64,000 bases of DNA from contig JAEBDY010000005.1 of the NCBI GenBank assembly GCA_049997955.1, positions 1-64,000 on the forward strand, given 5' to 3'. Under the pieces are notes generated by a model that saw only the letters and a program-made list of their open reading frames with translations, was not told the origin of the DNA and did no database searches. Made by a program: the position numbers and the translations under genes. Below are positions 15,860 through 23,960 of the stretch, piece by piece. Every line of letters begins with the position of its first letter. Positions within the stretch are counted from its first letter, which is position 1. This stretch comes from Umezawaea sp049997955. Lineage in GTDB: Bacteria; Actinomycetota; Actinomycetes; Mycobacteriales; Pseudonocardiaceae.

Positions 15860-17614
15860 ATGTCCGTCCCCACGGTCGGTTCCGCGCGCGTCGTCTCGGA
15901 TCTCCCGTTCACGGCCGCCGAGGTCCACCAGGACCGGGTGGCCTGGCGCTACCGCGCCGACGACTCCTGGCAGGAGAAGACGTTCACCGAGGTCGCGAAG
16001 TCGGTGGGGGACCTGGCTTCCGGCCTGGTGCTCGCGGGCGTCGAGGTCGGCGACCGGGTCGCCGTGCTCGCCGAGACCCGCTACGAGTGGTCGACCGCGG
16101 GCCTCGCGGTCCTGGCCGCGGGCGGCGTGGTCGTGCCGATCTACGCGAGCAGCTCGCCGGAGGAGTGCGCCTGGATCCTCGGCGACTCCGGGGCCGTGCT
16201 GCTGATCGCCGAGAACGCGACGCAGGCCGCGAAGGTCGACGTGGACTCCCTGGCCGACCTGCGCGGGATCGCGCTGATCGACGGCGACGGCCGCACGATC
16301 GCCGACCTCGCGGCGGAAGGCCGGGCCACGCCCGCCACCGAGGAGCTGGAGACCCGGCGCGCCGGCCTGTCACCGGACGACCCCTGCGTGATCATCTACA
16401 CCTCGGGCACCACCGGGCCGCCCAAGGGCTGCGTGCTGACCCACCGCAACTGGCTCACGATGTGCCACCTCACCGAGGAGCTGTCCTACGTCGTCGCCGA
16501 CGACACCGTGTACCTGTTCCTGCCGCTGGCGCACGTGTTCGCGCAGATCACCCAGTTCAGCGCCCTGTACATGGGCGCGACGCTGGCGTTCTACGGCGGT
16601 GACGCGAAGCGCATCGTGCCCGAGCTGGCCGAGGTCAGGCCGACGTTCCTGCCGTCCGTGCCGAGGATCTTCGAGAAGATCTACACCATCGCCACCGCCG
16701 GCATCCCGGCCGAGCAGTTGCGGCAGGCTGTCGGCGTGGGCCTGAAGCACCGCGCGCTCGTCGACGCGGGTGAGCCCGTGCCGCCGGAGCTGGCCGCCGC
16801 CTTCGCCCAGGTCGACGCCGTCTTCGCCCGCGTGCGCGGGGTGTTCGGCGGCAGGCTGCGGCAGGCCCTGTCCGGCGCGGCCCCGATCTCGCCGGAGGTG
16901 CTGAACTTCTTCCTCGCCGCGGGCGTCCCCGTGCTGGAGGGGTACGGCATGAGCGAGTCCACCGGGGTCGGCACGACCAACACCCTGGACCGGTTCCGCA
17001 TCGGCTCGGTCGGCTCGTTCGGCCGCGGCGGCATCGAGGTCCGGATCGCCGAGGACGGCGAGATCCTGATGAAGGGCCCCCACGTGTTCGCGGGCTACTG
17101 GCGCAACCCCGAGGCCACCGCCGAGGTGCTCCGGGACGGCTGGCTGCACACCGGCGACCTCGGCGAGGTCGACGACGACGGCTTCGTCAGGATCACCGGC
17201 CGCAAGAAGGACATCATCATCACCGCGGGCGGCAAGAACATCGCGCCCGCCAACGTCGAGAACCAGCTCCGCCAGTCCCGCTGGATCTCGCACGCCGTCA
17301 CCTTCGGCGACCGCCGCCCCTACCTCGTCGCGCTGATCACCCTCGACGCCGAGGAACTCCTGCCGTGGGCGGAGAAGGAGGGCGTGGCGGGCGGCTACGC
17401 CGACCTCGTCCGGCACCCCGACGTCGTCGCGCTGGTGCAGGGGATCGTCGACGAGGCCAACACCCACTTCGTGAAGGACTCGCAGGTCAAGAAGTTCACC
17501 ATCCTCGACCGCGACCTGTCGCAGGAGGACGGTGAGCTCACGCCGACCCTCAAGGTCAAGCGCAAGGTCATCCACACCCTCCACGAGGACCTCTACCGGG
17601 ACCTGTACTCGTAG
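15860..17614 (+). CDS. Long-chain fatty-acid--CoA ligase (FadD15-like)
   Basis: This 584-aa AMP-forming synthetase has the P-loop CVIIYTSGTTGPPKG (about residues 173-187), the middle motif VLEGYGMSESTG, HTGDLGEVDDDGFVRITGRKKDIIITAGGKNIAPANVE, and a C-terminal KVKRKVI lysine region. It matches the actinobacterial long-chain acyl-CoA synthetases: ATP + fatty acid + CoA give acyl-CoA + AMP + PPi. A strong ribosome site (aggaggag) precedes the ATG. It is last in the operon and is followed by a terminator-like hairpin. Confidence 0.85.
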   Translation: MSVPTVGSARVVSDLPFTAAEVHQDRVAWRYRADDSWQEKTFTEVAKSVGDLASGLVLAGVEVGDRVAVLAETRYEWSTAGLAVLAAGGVVVPIYASSSPEECAWILGDSGAVLLIAENATQAAKVDVDSLADLRGIALIDGDGRTIADLAAEGRATPATEELETRRAGLSPDDPCVIIYTSGTTGPPKGCVLTHRNWLTMCHLTEELSYVVADDTVYLFLPLAHVFAQITQFSALYMGATLAFYGGDAKRIVPELAEVRPTFLPSVPRIFEKIYTIATAGIPAEQLRQAVGVGLKHRALVDAGEPVPPELAAAFAQVDAVFARVRGVFGGRLRQALSGAAPISPEVLNFFLAAGVPVLEGYGMSESTGVGTTNTLDRFRIGSVGSFGRGGIEVRIAEDGEILMKGPHVFAGYWRNPEATAEVLRDGWLHTGDLGEVDDDGFVRITGRKKDIIITAGGKNIAPANVENQLRQSRWISHAVTFGDRRPYLVALITLDAEELLPWAEKEGVAGGYADLVRHPDVVALVQGIVDEANTHFVKDSQVKKFTILDRDLSQEDGELTPTLKVKRKVIHTLHEDLYRDLYS

Positions 17615-17621
17615 CCGCGCC

Positions 17622-17653
17622 GACGCTGGGCGCACGGGAGTGTGCCCAGCGTC
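17622..17653 (+). terminator. Terminator-like hairpin after the acyl-CoA ligase
   Basis: A 14-bp stem with one G-T wobble (17622-17635 with 17640-17653) and a 4-nt loop lies 8 bp after the stop. There is no strong U-tract, as is common in high-GC actinobacteria. Confidence 0.65.
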
Positions 17654-17776
17654 ACCGTTGTGCGAAGTTGATCAACAGGCCATGCTCGGAGGTCCGCGCG
17701 TCGGGGGGACGCGCGCCGAGCGTAGGGGCCTTTTCTTGCTCTTCTTCTTGCACGACAAGGGTACGGTCGTCTGACC

Positions 17777-18133
17777 ATGTCCGACGACCTCACCGAGTTC
17801 CGCCGCTGGATCCTCGCCGTCCTCGACGGCGTCGGCGCCGACTCCATCCGCCAGGTCCGCTACCTCCGCTCCGTCGGGGTGGGGGTGGACGAACTGGTGC
17901 TGGAGCTGGACGACGTCGTCGTCACCGCGCAGGCCAAGTGCCGCGAGGGCCTGCTGAGCCAGGAGGAACTCGACCACATCGAACGCGTCGGCGACCACGT
18001 CGACGCCATGCCGCCCAGTCCGGGTCCACTGTGGACGGAGGCTGCCCTCGGCGACGCGGTCGAGTGGCGCGACCTGCGCGAACTGGCGACCGAGGCGCAC
18101 ACCGCCCTGGCGAAGATGTGGGCGGACGGGTAG
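17777..18133 (+). CDS. Small hypothetical protein
   Basis: This 118-aa acidic soluble protein (MSDDLTEFRRWILAVLDGVGADSIRQVRYLRSVGVGVDELVLELDD) has no membrane segment and no motif I recognise. It is predicted to be alpha/beta and ends 6 bp before the stop of the convergent LacI-type gene. A tttcttgctcttcttcttgc pyrimidine tract precedes it. The function is not known to me. Confidence 0.6.
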   Translation: MSDDLTEFRRWILAVLDGVGADSIRQVRYLRSVGVGVDELVLELDDVVVTAQAKCREGLLSQEELDHIERVGDHVDAMPPSPGPLWTEAALGDAVEWRDLRELATEAHTALAKMWADG

Positions 18134-18139
18134 GAACCC

Positions 18140-19129
18140 TCACGCCCCGCCCGCCGGGGGAGCCGTCGTCCCGCGGATGATGATCTGCGTCGGCAGCACG
18201 ACGTGCGGCGCGGGGTCGCCCGCCGTGTCGAGCCGGTCGAGCAGCATGTTCACCGCGGTGCGGCCCGCAGCGGCCAGCGGCATGCGGACCGTGGTCAGCG
18301 CCGGCGACGTGAGCGACGCGTAGGTCAGGTTGTCGAACCCGGTCACGCTGACGTCGTCCGGAACGGACACGCCCCGGTCCCGGAGCCGGGCCAGCACACC
18401 GAGGGCCATGACGTCGTTGCAGGCCATGATCGCCGTGACGTCGGCGGCCAGCGCCAGGTCGGCGGCCTGGAGCCCGCCCTCGTAGCGCGGCGCGAACGGG
18501 CCGAGGTCGACCAGGTCGACGCGGTGCTCGGCCACGGCCGCCGCGAGGCCGTGGCGGCGCTCCTCGTTGGACCACGCCGTGCGCGGCCCGTTCAGGTAGG
18601 CGATCCGTTCGTGACCGAGCGCGACCAGGTGGGCGACCACCTGGCGCAGGCCGTCCGCGCTGTCCATCACGGTGCTGGGGACGCCGGGCAGCCGGTGGTT
18701 CAGCAGCACCAGGGCGGTGGACTCGGCGGTCAGGGCGATCTGGGGGCCGGTCAACCCCGGCGAGCACAGGAGCAGGCCGTCCACCTGCTTCGCCATCGCC
18801 AGCACGAGCTTGGCCTCGGCGGCCGGGTCCTCGTCGCTGTCCGCCACGAACACCGCGTGGTCGGCCTGGGCCGCGCGGGTCTGCACCGCCTTCAGGATGC
18901 CTGTGTAGAACGGGTTGTCGAGGTCGGGGACGACGATGCCGATGTTGCCCGTCCTGCCGGTGATCAGGCCCCGCGCGGCGCGGTTCGGCTGGTAGCCCAG
19001 CTCGGCGGCCGCCGCCACGACCCGTGACCTCGTGTCCGGACGCACGAGGTCGGGGGAGGACAGCGCGCGCGACACCGTCGCTACCGACACGTGCGCTTTG
19101 CGTGCCACATCGCGGATGGTGATCGTCAC
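18140..19129 (-). CDS. LacI-family transcriptional regulator
   Basis: This 329-aa protein starts with the LacI helix-turn-helix (TITIRDVARKAHVSVATVSRALSS) and hinge (RAARGLITGRTGNIGIVVPDLDNPFY). A periplasmic-binding-like sensor domain follows, with ACNDVMALGVLARLRDRGVSVPDDVSVTGFDN, and it ends IIIRGTTAPP. It is probably a sugar-responsive repressor, but no carbohydrate genes lie next to it. Confidence 0.9.
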   Translation of the reverse strand: MTITIRDVARKAHVSVATVSRALSSPDLVRPDTRSRVVAAAAELGYQPNRAARGLITGRTGNIGIVVPDLDNPFYTGILKAVQTRAAQADHAVFVADSDEDPAAEAKLVLAMAKQVDGLLLCSPGLTGPQIALTAESTALVLLNHRLPGVPSTVMDSADGLRQVVAHLVALGHERIAYLNGPRTAWSNEERRHGLAAAVAEHRVDLVDLGPFAPRYEGGLQAADLALAADVTAIMACNDVMALGVLARLRDRGVSVPDDVSVTGFDNLTYASLTSPALTTVRMPLAAAGRTAVNMLLDRLDTAGDPAPHVVLPTQIIIRGTTAPPAGGA

Positions 19130-19180
19130 GGGTCCTCATCCAACCGTAATTGTGACGAAAGCTCGTGATTGGGGTGCCGT

Positions 19181-19208
19181 TGAACCGATTCCGGAGGAGC
19201 CCCGTTTC
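19181..19208 (+). promoter_or_regulatory. SigL-type ECF promoter
   Basis: TGAACC (19181-19186), a 16-bp spacer and CGTTTC (19203-19208) match the arrangement in front of the SigL-like operon (21423-21450). The site precedes the short ORF and the anti-sigma paralogue, suggesting co-regulation. Confidence 0.5.
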
Positions 19209-19264
19209 CCAGGTGCAGGTCACGTGGAACCGCGGGCCTCCCCAAACGTCCAGGAGGGCCCGCC

Positions 19265-19345
19265 GTGCGCACGAGCCGCGTCCTACCCGCTTCCGCGGCC
19301 GTCGCCGGACCACCGTGGGCGAGCGCCCAGGGTCATGGCCACTGA
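19265..19345 (+). CDS. Short leader-like ORF (26 aa)
   Basis: A GTG preceded by aggagg (8 nt spacing) opens a 26-codon frame, MRTSRVLPASAAVAG and onward, that resembles the first part of a secretion signal and then stops. Its stop overlaps the start region of the following gene by 11 bp. It may be a coupling leader or the remnant of a secreted-protein gene. The evidence is the ribosome site and position only. Confidence 0.35.
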   Translation: MRTSRVLPASAAVAGPPWASAQGHGH

Positions 19346-19919
19346 CGTCCGCGCGTCGCCTTGGTCACCACAGGAGTTCGAGCTGAACGAGACGACAATG
19401 CACCGTGAGCCCCCGTTCGACCTGCCTCCCGAGGCCGCCCTCGACGGCCGTCCCGAGGGCGGTGACCTGCTGCTCCAGCGCACGCTCGGCCGGATCCGGC
19501 ACGAGAAGGCGCGGGAGGGCAGACGCAGGCAGAGCTTCGCCGTCGTGCTGTCGACGAGCCTGCTGGCCGCGGCGCTCGCGGGTGGCGTGGTGATCGGCAG
19601 GCGCCTGACCGGCGACTCCGACGCCCTGGTGGTCGGCGGGATCGCCAACGGCACCAGCCTGAGCGCGGTGATCACGCCCGCCGAGGGCTGGTCGCGGCTG
19701 CGGGTGAACGTGAAGGGCGTCCAGCCGGGCGAGCGGTGCTGGCTCGTCGTGACCGACGTGCACGGCAAGCGGTTCACGGCGGGCAGCTGGATCGCGGGCG
19801 GCGGGGAGCCCGGCCGCGGCGTCACGCTGGAAGGAGCCGCGCTGGTCGCCGCGGACGACCTGCGGGCGGTCAGCGTCGAGACGCTCGACGGCCGGGTGCT
19901 GGTGTCGGCCCGCGCCTAG
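19335..19919 (+). CDS. Anti-sigma-like membrane protein lacking the zinc finger
   Basis: The 194-aa product parallels the RslA-like protein at 22032-22736. It shares the LPPEAALDGRPEGGDLLLQRTLGRIR linker, one membrane segment (about residues 70-92) and an extracellular domain with GERCWLVVTDVHGKR and ALVAADDLRAVSVETLDG. The N-terminal zf-HC2 sigma-binding domain (HxxxCxxC) is absent. An inner start at 19398 is possible. It cannot bind a sigma factor in the usual way. It could compete for a partner or ligand of the full-length paralogue. Confidence 0.65.
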   Translation: MATDVRASPWSPQEFELNETTMHREPPFDLPPEAALDGRPEGGDLLLQRTLGRIRHEKAREGRRRQSFAVVLSTSLLAAALAGGVVIGRRLTGDSDALVVGGIANGTSLSAVITPAEGWSRLRVNVKGVQPGERCWLVVTDVHGKRFTAGSWIAGGGEPGRGVTLEGAALVAADDLRAVSVETLDGRVLVSARA

Positions 19920-19968
19920 CGCGGTGAACACCAGCCCCCGCCGGGGGAGTTCCGCCGTCCAGGGCGCG

Positions 19969-20394
19969 CTAGGTCGCGAACACCTGCGCGTCGTCCGCGA
20001 AGGCCTTCACCTCGATGGCGTTGCCCGCCGGGTCGCGGAAGAACATCGTCCACTGCTCGCCGGGCTTCCCGGCGAAGCGGAGGTACGGTTCGATCGCGAA
20101 CTCCGTCTCCGCCAGCCGCAACCGCTCCGCGAGCTGGTGGAACGCCTCCACGGTGAGCAGCACGCCGAAGTGCGGCACCGGCACGTCGTGGCCGTCGACG
20201 GGGTTGTGCGCCTCGACAGGGTCGATCCGGTCCACCAGGTGCGTCACGAACTGGTGGCCGTACAGGTCCCAGTCGATCCAGCGGTCGCTGGAACGGCCTT
20301 CCGGGCACCCGATCACCTGCCCGTAGAACGCCCTGGCCGCTTCCAGGTCGGTGACGGGGACCGCGAGGTGGAACCGGGGGATGTCCTGGGTCAT
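19969..20394 (-). CDS. VOC (glyoxalase/bleomycin-resistance-like) protein
   Basis: This 141-aa protein has a single vicinal-oxygen-chelate fold: RFHLAVPVTDLEAARAFYGQVIGCPEGRSSDRWIDWDLYGHQFVTHL in the first half and HFGVLLTVEAFHQLAERL with MFFRDPAGNAIEVKAF in the second. His and Glu candidate metal ligands are at the expected places. The substrate is unknown. The ATG at 20394 (MTQDIPRFHLAV) gives the normal family length. Confidence 0.8.
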   Translation of the reverse strand: MTQDIPRFHLAVPVTDLEAARAFYGQVIGCPEGRSSDRWIDWDLYGHQFVTHLVDRIDPVEAHNPVDGHDVPVPHFGVLLTVEAFHQLAERLRLAETEFAIEPYLRFAGKPGEQWTMFFRDPAGNAIEVKAFADDAQVFAT

Positions 20395-20467
20395 GGGAAG
20401 AGCTTCGCCGATCTTCCGCGCAGGGGGTAGTCGAGGCGTCGGCGCGCGGTGTTGGTTAGCTGTCGCC

Positions 20468-21403
20468 GTGTTCCGAACGATGCCGCTCGCGGTCGTCGTC
20501 CTCGTGGCGGCGTGCACGACGCACAGCGCGACCCCGGCCGACGACCACTTCGTCGGGATCGAGCAGGTCAAGGCCTCCTCGGGCGGCGGCGCCCCCGGCC
20601 CCGACGCGTCGACGGGCGTGTTCACGGCGTCGTGCGGCCGCAACGCCGAGCGGCACCTCAACGCCGACAACGCGGTCATCTCGCCCGGCCTGCACAACGG
20701 CGCCCACCACACGCACGAGTACGTCGGAAACCTGTCCACGGACGCGTTCTCCACCCCCGCGAGCCTCGCCGCCGCGGGCAGCACGTGCGCGGGCGGCGAC
20801 CTGTCCGCGTACTTCTGGCCCGTCCTGCGGCTGACCGACGCCGTCGGCCACGACGCCCACGCGGAGGGGGGCGGCGTGCACGGCAACACCGGCGAGGTGC
20901 TGCCCCCGGAGTCGGTGACCATCACGTTCACCGGCAGCCCGGCGGGCAAGGTCGTGCCGCTGCCCCGGTTCCTGCGCACGATCACCGGCAACCCGTCCGC
21001 CGCCACCGGCGGCGGGCTGAACGCCAACGCGAAGTGGGGCTGCTCCGGGTTCGACGGGCGCTCCACGGTGAAGTACCCGCGCTGCCCGCCGGGCAGCCGG
21101 GTGCTGCGCACGTTCGACTTCCCCGCCTGCTGGGACGGCCGCAACGTCGACAGCGCGTCGCACCGCGACCACCTCGTGCCCGCCGACGCGGGCGGCGTGT
21201 GCCCGACCGCCACGTTCCCGGTGCCGCGGCTCCGACTGGTCGTCGCCTACGACGTGCCCGCGGGCAGGCCGTTCGCCGTCGACAGCTTCCCCGACGAGCG
21301 CCGCGACCCGATCACGGACCACGCGATGTTCGTCAACGCGTTCCCCGACGAGGTCATGACCCGACTCGCGGCCTGCCTCAACGACGGCCGTGCCTGCGGC
21401 TGA
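20468..21403 (+). CDS. DUF1996 secreted lipoprotein
   Basis: The 311-aa protein has a short signal peptide with a lipobox (VLVAAC, Cys 16), so it is probably membrane-anchored outside the cell. The mature part has DUF1996 landmarks: SCGRNAERHLNADNAVISPGLHNGAHHTHEYVGN near the start, YFWPVLRL, and the late block FPACWDGRNVDSASHRDHLVP with VAYDVP. DUF1996 occurs in secreted fungal and actinobacterial proteins of unknown role. It sits directly upstream of the SigL-like operon. Confidence 0.8.
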   Translation: MFRTMPLAVVVLVAACTTHSATPADDHFVGIEQVKASSGGGAPGPDASTGVFTASCGRNAERHLNADNAVISPGLHNGAHHTHEYVGNLSTDAFSTPASLAAAGSTCAGGDLSAYFWPVLRLTDAVGHDAHAEGGGVHGNTGEVLPPESVTITFTGSPAGKVVPLPRFLRTITGNPSAATGGGLNANAKWGCSGFDGRSTVKYPRCPPGSRVLRTFDFPACWDGRNVDSASHRDHLVPADAGGVCPTATFPVPRLRLVVAYDVPAGRPFAVDSFPDERRDPITDHAMFVNAFPDEVMTRLAACLNDGRACG

Positions 21404-21422
21404 GAACCTTTCGGGGATTTCG

Positions 21423-21450
21423 TGAACCACCGCGGCCCCTGAGCCGTGTG
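21423..21450 (+). promoter_or_regulatory. SigL-type ECF promoter of the sigL-like operon
   Basis: TGAACC (21423-21428), a 16-bp spacer and CGTGTG (21445-21450) resemble the TGAACC/CGT promoter recognised by mycobacterial SigL. It sits 34 bp before the sigma gene start, consistent with autoregulation. Confidence 0.6.
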
Positions 21451-21483
21451 TGCGGTGTCAAGGTTGATGAGAGGAGTGGGTGG

Positions 21484-22035
21484 ATGGCGGCACTGTGGTC
21501 CCGCAAACGGGAGGCCGCGGCCGACGAGGCGCTGATCCGATCGCTCTACGAAGAGCACGGTCGGGCTCTGCTGGCCTACGCGACGCGGTTGACCGGCGAC
21601 CGGGCGGCTGCCGAGGACGTGGTCCAGGAGACCCTCCTCAGGGCCTGGCGCCACCCCGACGCGCTCGTCAACGGGAAGGGATCGGTGCGCGGCTGGCTGC
21701 TCACCGTCGCCCGCAACATCGTGACCGACCGCATCAGGGCGAAGGCGGCGCGACCGCAGGAGGTCGCGGAGTCGCCCACGACGCCGCCGATCGAACGCGA
21801 TCACGCCGAGTCGGTCGTGAACTCCGTCGTGGTGCTCGAAGCACTCGACCAGCTGTCCCCCGACCACCGCGACGTCCTGCGGGAGATCTACTTCAACGGC
21901 CGCAGCGTCTCGGAGGCCGCGGCGGCCCTGGGCGTGCCACCCGGCACGGTCAAATCCAGATCCCACTACGCCTTGCGCGCGTTGCGCGAGACGTTCGCCG
22001 GACAACAGGTGGCCTTGAAGGGGGTGGCCGGATGA
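21484..22035 (+). CDS. sigL: ECF sigma factor, SigL-like
   Basis: This 183-aa protein has sigma region 2 (ALIRSLYEEHGRALLAYATRLTGDRAAAEDVVQETLLRAWRHP) and region 4 (LSPDHRDVLREIYFNGRSVSEAAAALGVPPGTVKSRSHYALRALRE). It resembles M. tuberculosis SigL in sequence and in its partner. The last bases overlap the anti-sigma start (ATGA). Inferred role: response to envelope or redox stress sensed by the partner. Confidence 0.85.
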   Translation: MAALWSRKREAAADEALIRSLYEEHGRALLAYATRLTGDRAAAEDVVQETLLRAWRHPDALVNGKGSVRGWLLTVARNIVTDRIRAKAARPQEVAESPTTPPIERDHAESVVNSVVVLEALDQLSPDHRDVLREIYFNGRSVSEAAAALGVPPGTVKSRSHYALRALRETFAGQQVALKGVAG

Positions 22036-22736
22036 CCACGCAGCACGAACCACAACTGCTGGGCGCCTACGTGCTGGGAGCCCTCGACGAGCAGGAGGCG
22101 CGGGTCGTGGAGGAGCACCTCGCCCGCTGCCCGGCGTGCCGGGGTGAACTCGACGAACTGCGGGCCATGGAAGCCCAGCTCGGCGACGTTCCGCCAGAGG
22201 CGCTGCTCGACGGACCGCCGGAAGGCGGTGACCTGCTGCTCCAGCGCACGCTGCGGCAGATGCGGTCGGAACGCGGTGGCGCGGTCCGGCGCAGGCAGTT
22301 CGCACTCGGCGCGGCCGCGGCCGTCGTCGCCGCGATCGTCCTCGGCGGCGGTGTCGTGGTCGGTCGCAGCACCGCGCCCGTCACGGAGGCGCTGCCCGGT
22401 CCCACGTCCTCGGCGGCCACACCACCCGCGGGCACGAAGGTCGCGACGTTCACCGACCCGGACACCGGGGCCCGGATGACCGTCCAGGTCAAGCCCGCCG
22501 CGGGCTGGGTGCGGGTCAACGCGGCGATCGGCGGGATCCCGCAGAACGAGAAGTGCCGGTTGTTCGTCGTGGCGAAGGACGGCCACCGCGAGGAGATTGG
22601 CAGTTGGCTGGTCTCGAAGGCCGGGGAGGCGGACGGCACGAGCCTCGACGGTGCCGCCCTCATCGCCCCGGACGACGTGGCCGCGGTCGAGGTCGAGAAC
22701 TTCGACGGCAAGAAGTTCGTCAGCGTGTCGGTCTAG
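22032..22736 (+). CDS. Zinc-finger anti-sigma factor, RslA-like
   Basis: This 234-aa membrane protein has an N-terminal zf-HC2 anti-sigma domain (EEHLARCPACRGEL, giving HxxxCxxC), a linker ending EGGDLLLQRTLRQMR, one membrane segment (about residues 94-116) and an external domain ending AALIAPDDVAAVEVENFDG. It is coupled to the sigma gene by ATGA. By analogy with RslA, zinc-thiol chemistry would control release of the sigma factor. A paralogue without the finger is at 19335-19919. Confidence 0.85.
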   Translation: MTTQHEPQLLGAYVLGALDEQEARVVEEHLARCPACRGELDELRAMEAQLGDVPPEALLDGPPEGGDLLLQRTLRQMRSERGGAVRRRQFALGAAAAVVAAIVLGGGVVVGRSTAPVTEALPGPTSSAATPPAGTKVATFTDPDTGARMTVQVKPAAGWVRVNAAIGGIPQNEKCRLFVVAKDGHREEIGSWLVSKAGEADGTSLDGAALIAPDDVAAVEVENFDGKKFVSVSV

Positions 22737-22742
22737 ACCGAC

Positions 22743-22897
22743 GTCCGTGCCGGGTGGCGACACCCGGCACGGACCGCGAACCACGTGCGCACCGCTTCTG
22801 CAGGGGATGCGGTTCGCACGTCACCCGCGCCCCTCGGGGCGCGGAACGCCCGGTGTCGCGTGCCACCTCTGCAGGGGAGACGGCACGCGACACCGGG
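22743..22897. terminator. Run of hairpins between convergent genes
   Basis: This intergenic stretch holds four hairpins. First, 22743-22756 pairs with 22761-22774 (14 bp, GCGA loop). Second, 22783-22795 pairs with 22809-22821 (12 of 13 bp). Third is a short GC hairpin near 22826-22843. Fourth, 22849-22864 pairs with 22882-22897 (16 bp perfect). The first is a convincing terminator for the anti-sigma gene. The second and fourth share ctgcagggga in their loops despite different stems. Confidence 0.7.
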
Positions 22898-22898
22898 T

Positions 22899-23858
22899 TC
22901 ACGGCTTCAGCACCACCTTGCCGACGGTCTCCCGGTTCTCCAGCGCCCGGTGCGCCCGCGCGGCGTCGGCCAGCGGGAACGTCGAGCTGACCACCGGCGT
23001 GAGCCTGCCGGACGCCGCCGCGGCCAACGACCTCTCCTCGAACTCGCGCAGCCGCCGGAACAGGTGCGGCCCCAGGACGACGGACGCCGACAGGCTGCGG
23101 GCGAACAGGTCGTCGCCGGTGAACTTCGTCGGCTCGGTCCCCAGCGCCCAGCCGAACAGGACCAGCCGACCGCCCGGCACGAGCAGGTCGAACGCCGCCC
23201 GGCCCAGCGCGCCGCCGACGGCGTCCAGGACGACGGTGACACCCTCGATCCCCTGCTCCCAGCCGGGTTCCGAGTAGTCGACGGCGACGTCGGCGCCCAG
23301 GCTCCTGACCAGGTCGACCTTCGCCGGTCCGCCCGCCGCGCCCACCACCCGCGCCCCGACGGCGTGCGCCTCCTGCACGGCCAGCGCCCCGATGCCACCC
23401 GCCGCGGCCAGCACCAGCACCGTGTCGTCCGGCCGGATCGCGGCTCCCTCGAACACGCCCATCGCGGTCCGGCCGGTGCCGATCATCGCGACCGCCACGT
23501 CGTCGGACACGCCGTCCGGCAAGGCGTGCAGCGCGGACGCGTTCGCCACGGCCAGCTCCGCGTACCCGCCGCTCGCCTGCCCGAGGTGCGCCACGACCCG
23601 GCTGCCGAGCCAACCGGGGTCGACGCCGTCGCCGAGCGCGCTGACCACCCCGGCCACCTCGCGCCCCGGCGTCATCGGCAAGGAGGGCAACGGGAACGGC
23701 CCCCGACCGATGCCGGACCGGATGGTGGTGTCGACGACGTGCACCCCGACGGCGGACACGGTGATCCGCACCTGGCCCGCGCCGGGCACGGGATCGGCGA
23801 CCTCTTCGAAGACCAGGTTCTCGGCGGGGCCGAAAGCGTGCTGGCGGATGGCGTGCAC
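22899..23858 (-). CDS. Zinc-binding dehydrogenase/quinone oxidoreductase (MDR)
   Basis: This 319-aa full-length MDR protein has an N-terminal GroES domain (AENLVFEEVADPVPGAGQVRI, PGREVAGVVSALGDGV), a Rossmann domain (LVLAAAGGIGALAVQEAHAVGARVVGAA) and the C-terminal LADAARAHRALENRETVGKVVLKP. No structural zinc Cys cluster is seen, so it is of the quinone reductase type: NADPH-dependent reduction of quinones or enones. Its stop lies 2 bp from the 16-bp hairpin described for the adjacent intergenic region. Confidence 0.85.
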   Translation of the reverse strand: MHAIRQHAFGPAENLVFEEVADPVPGAGQVRITVSAVGVHVVDTTIRSGIGRGPFPLPSLPMTPGREVAGVVSALGDGVDPGWLGSRVVAHLGQASGGYAELAVANASALHALPDGVSDDVAVAMIGTGRTAMGVFEGAAIRPDDTVLVLAAAGGIGALAVQEAHAVGARVVGAAGGPAKVDLVRSLGADVAVDYSEPGWEQGIEGVTVVLDAVGGALGRAAFDLLVPGGRLVLFGWALGTEPTKFTGDDLFARSLSASVVLGPHLFRRLREFEERSLAAAASGRLTPVVSSTFPLADAARAHRALENRETVGKVVLKP

Positions 23859-23960
23859 GGGCGTCTCCTCGGTTCGGTGATCACCCGAACGTAGGAGCTG
23901 GAGTTAGGTGGAGGTCAAGAACCCGGTCCAGTGCAGGGCTTCCGATCCTTCGGATCGGCA

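Noticed and set aside
14159..17614. Single 1151-aa frame joining the molybdopterin enzyme region with the acyl-CoA ligase
   Set aside because: The first 566 residues are an Arg/Ala-rich shadow of the molybdopterin gene; the true ligase starts at 15860 after a strong ribosome site.
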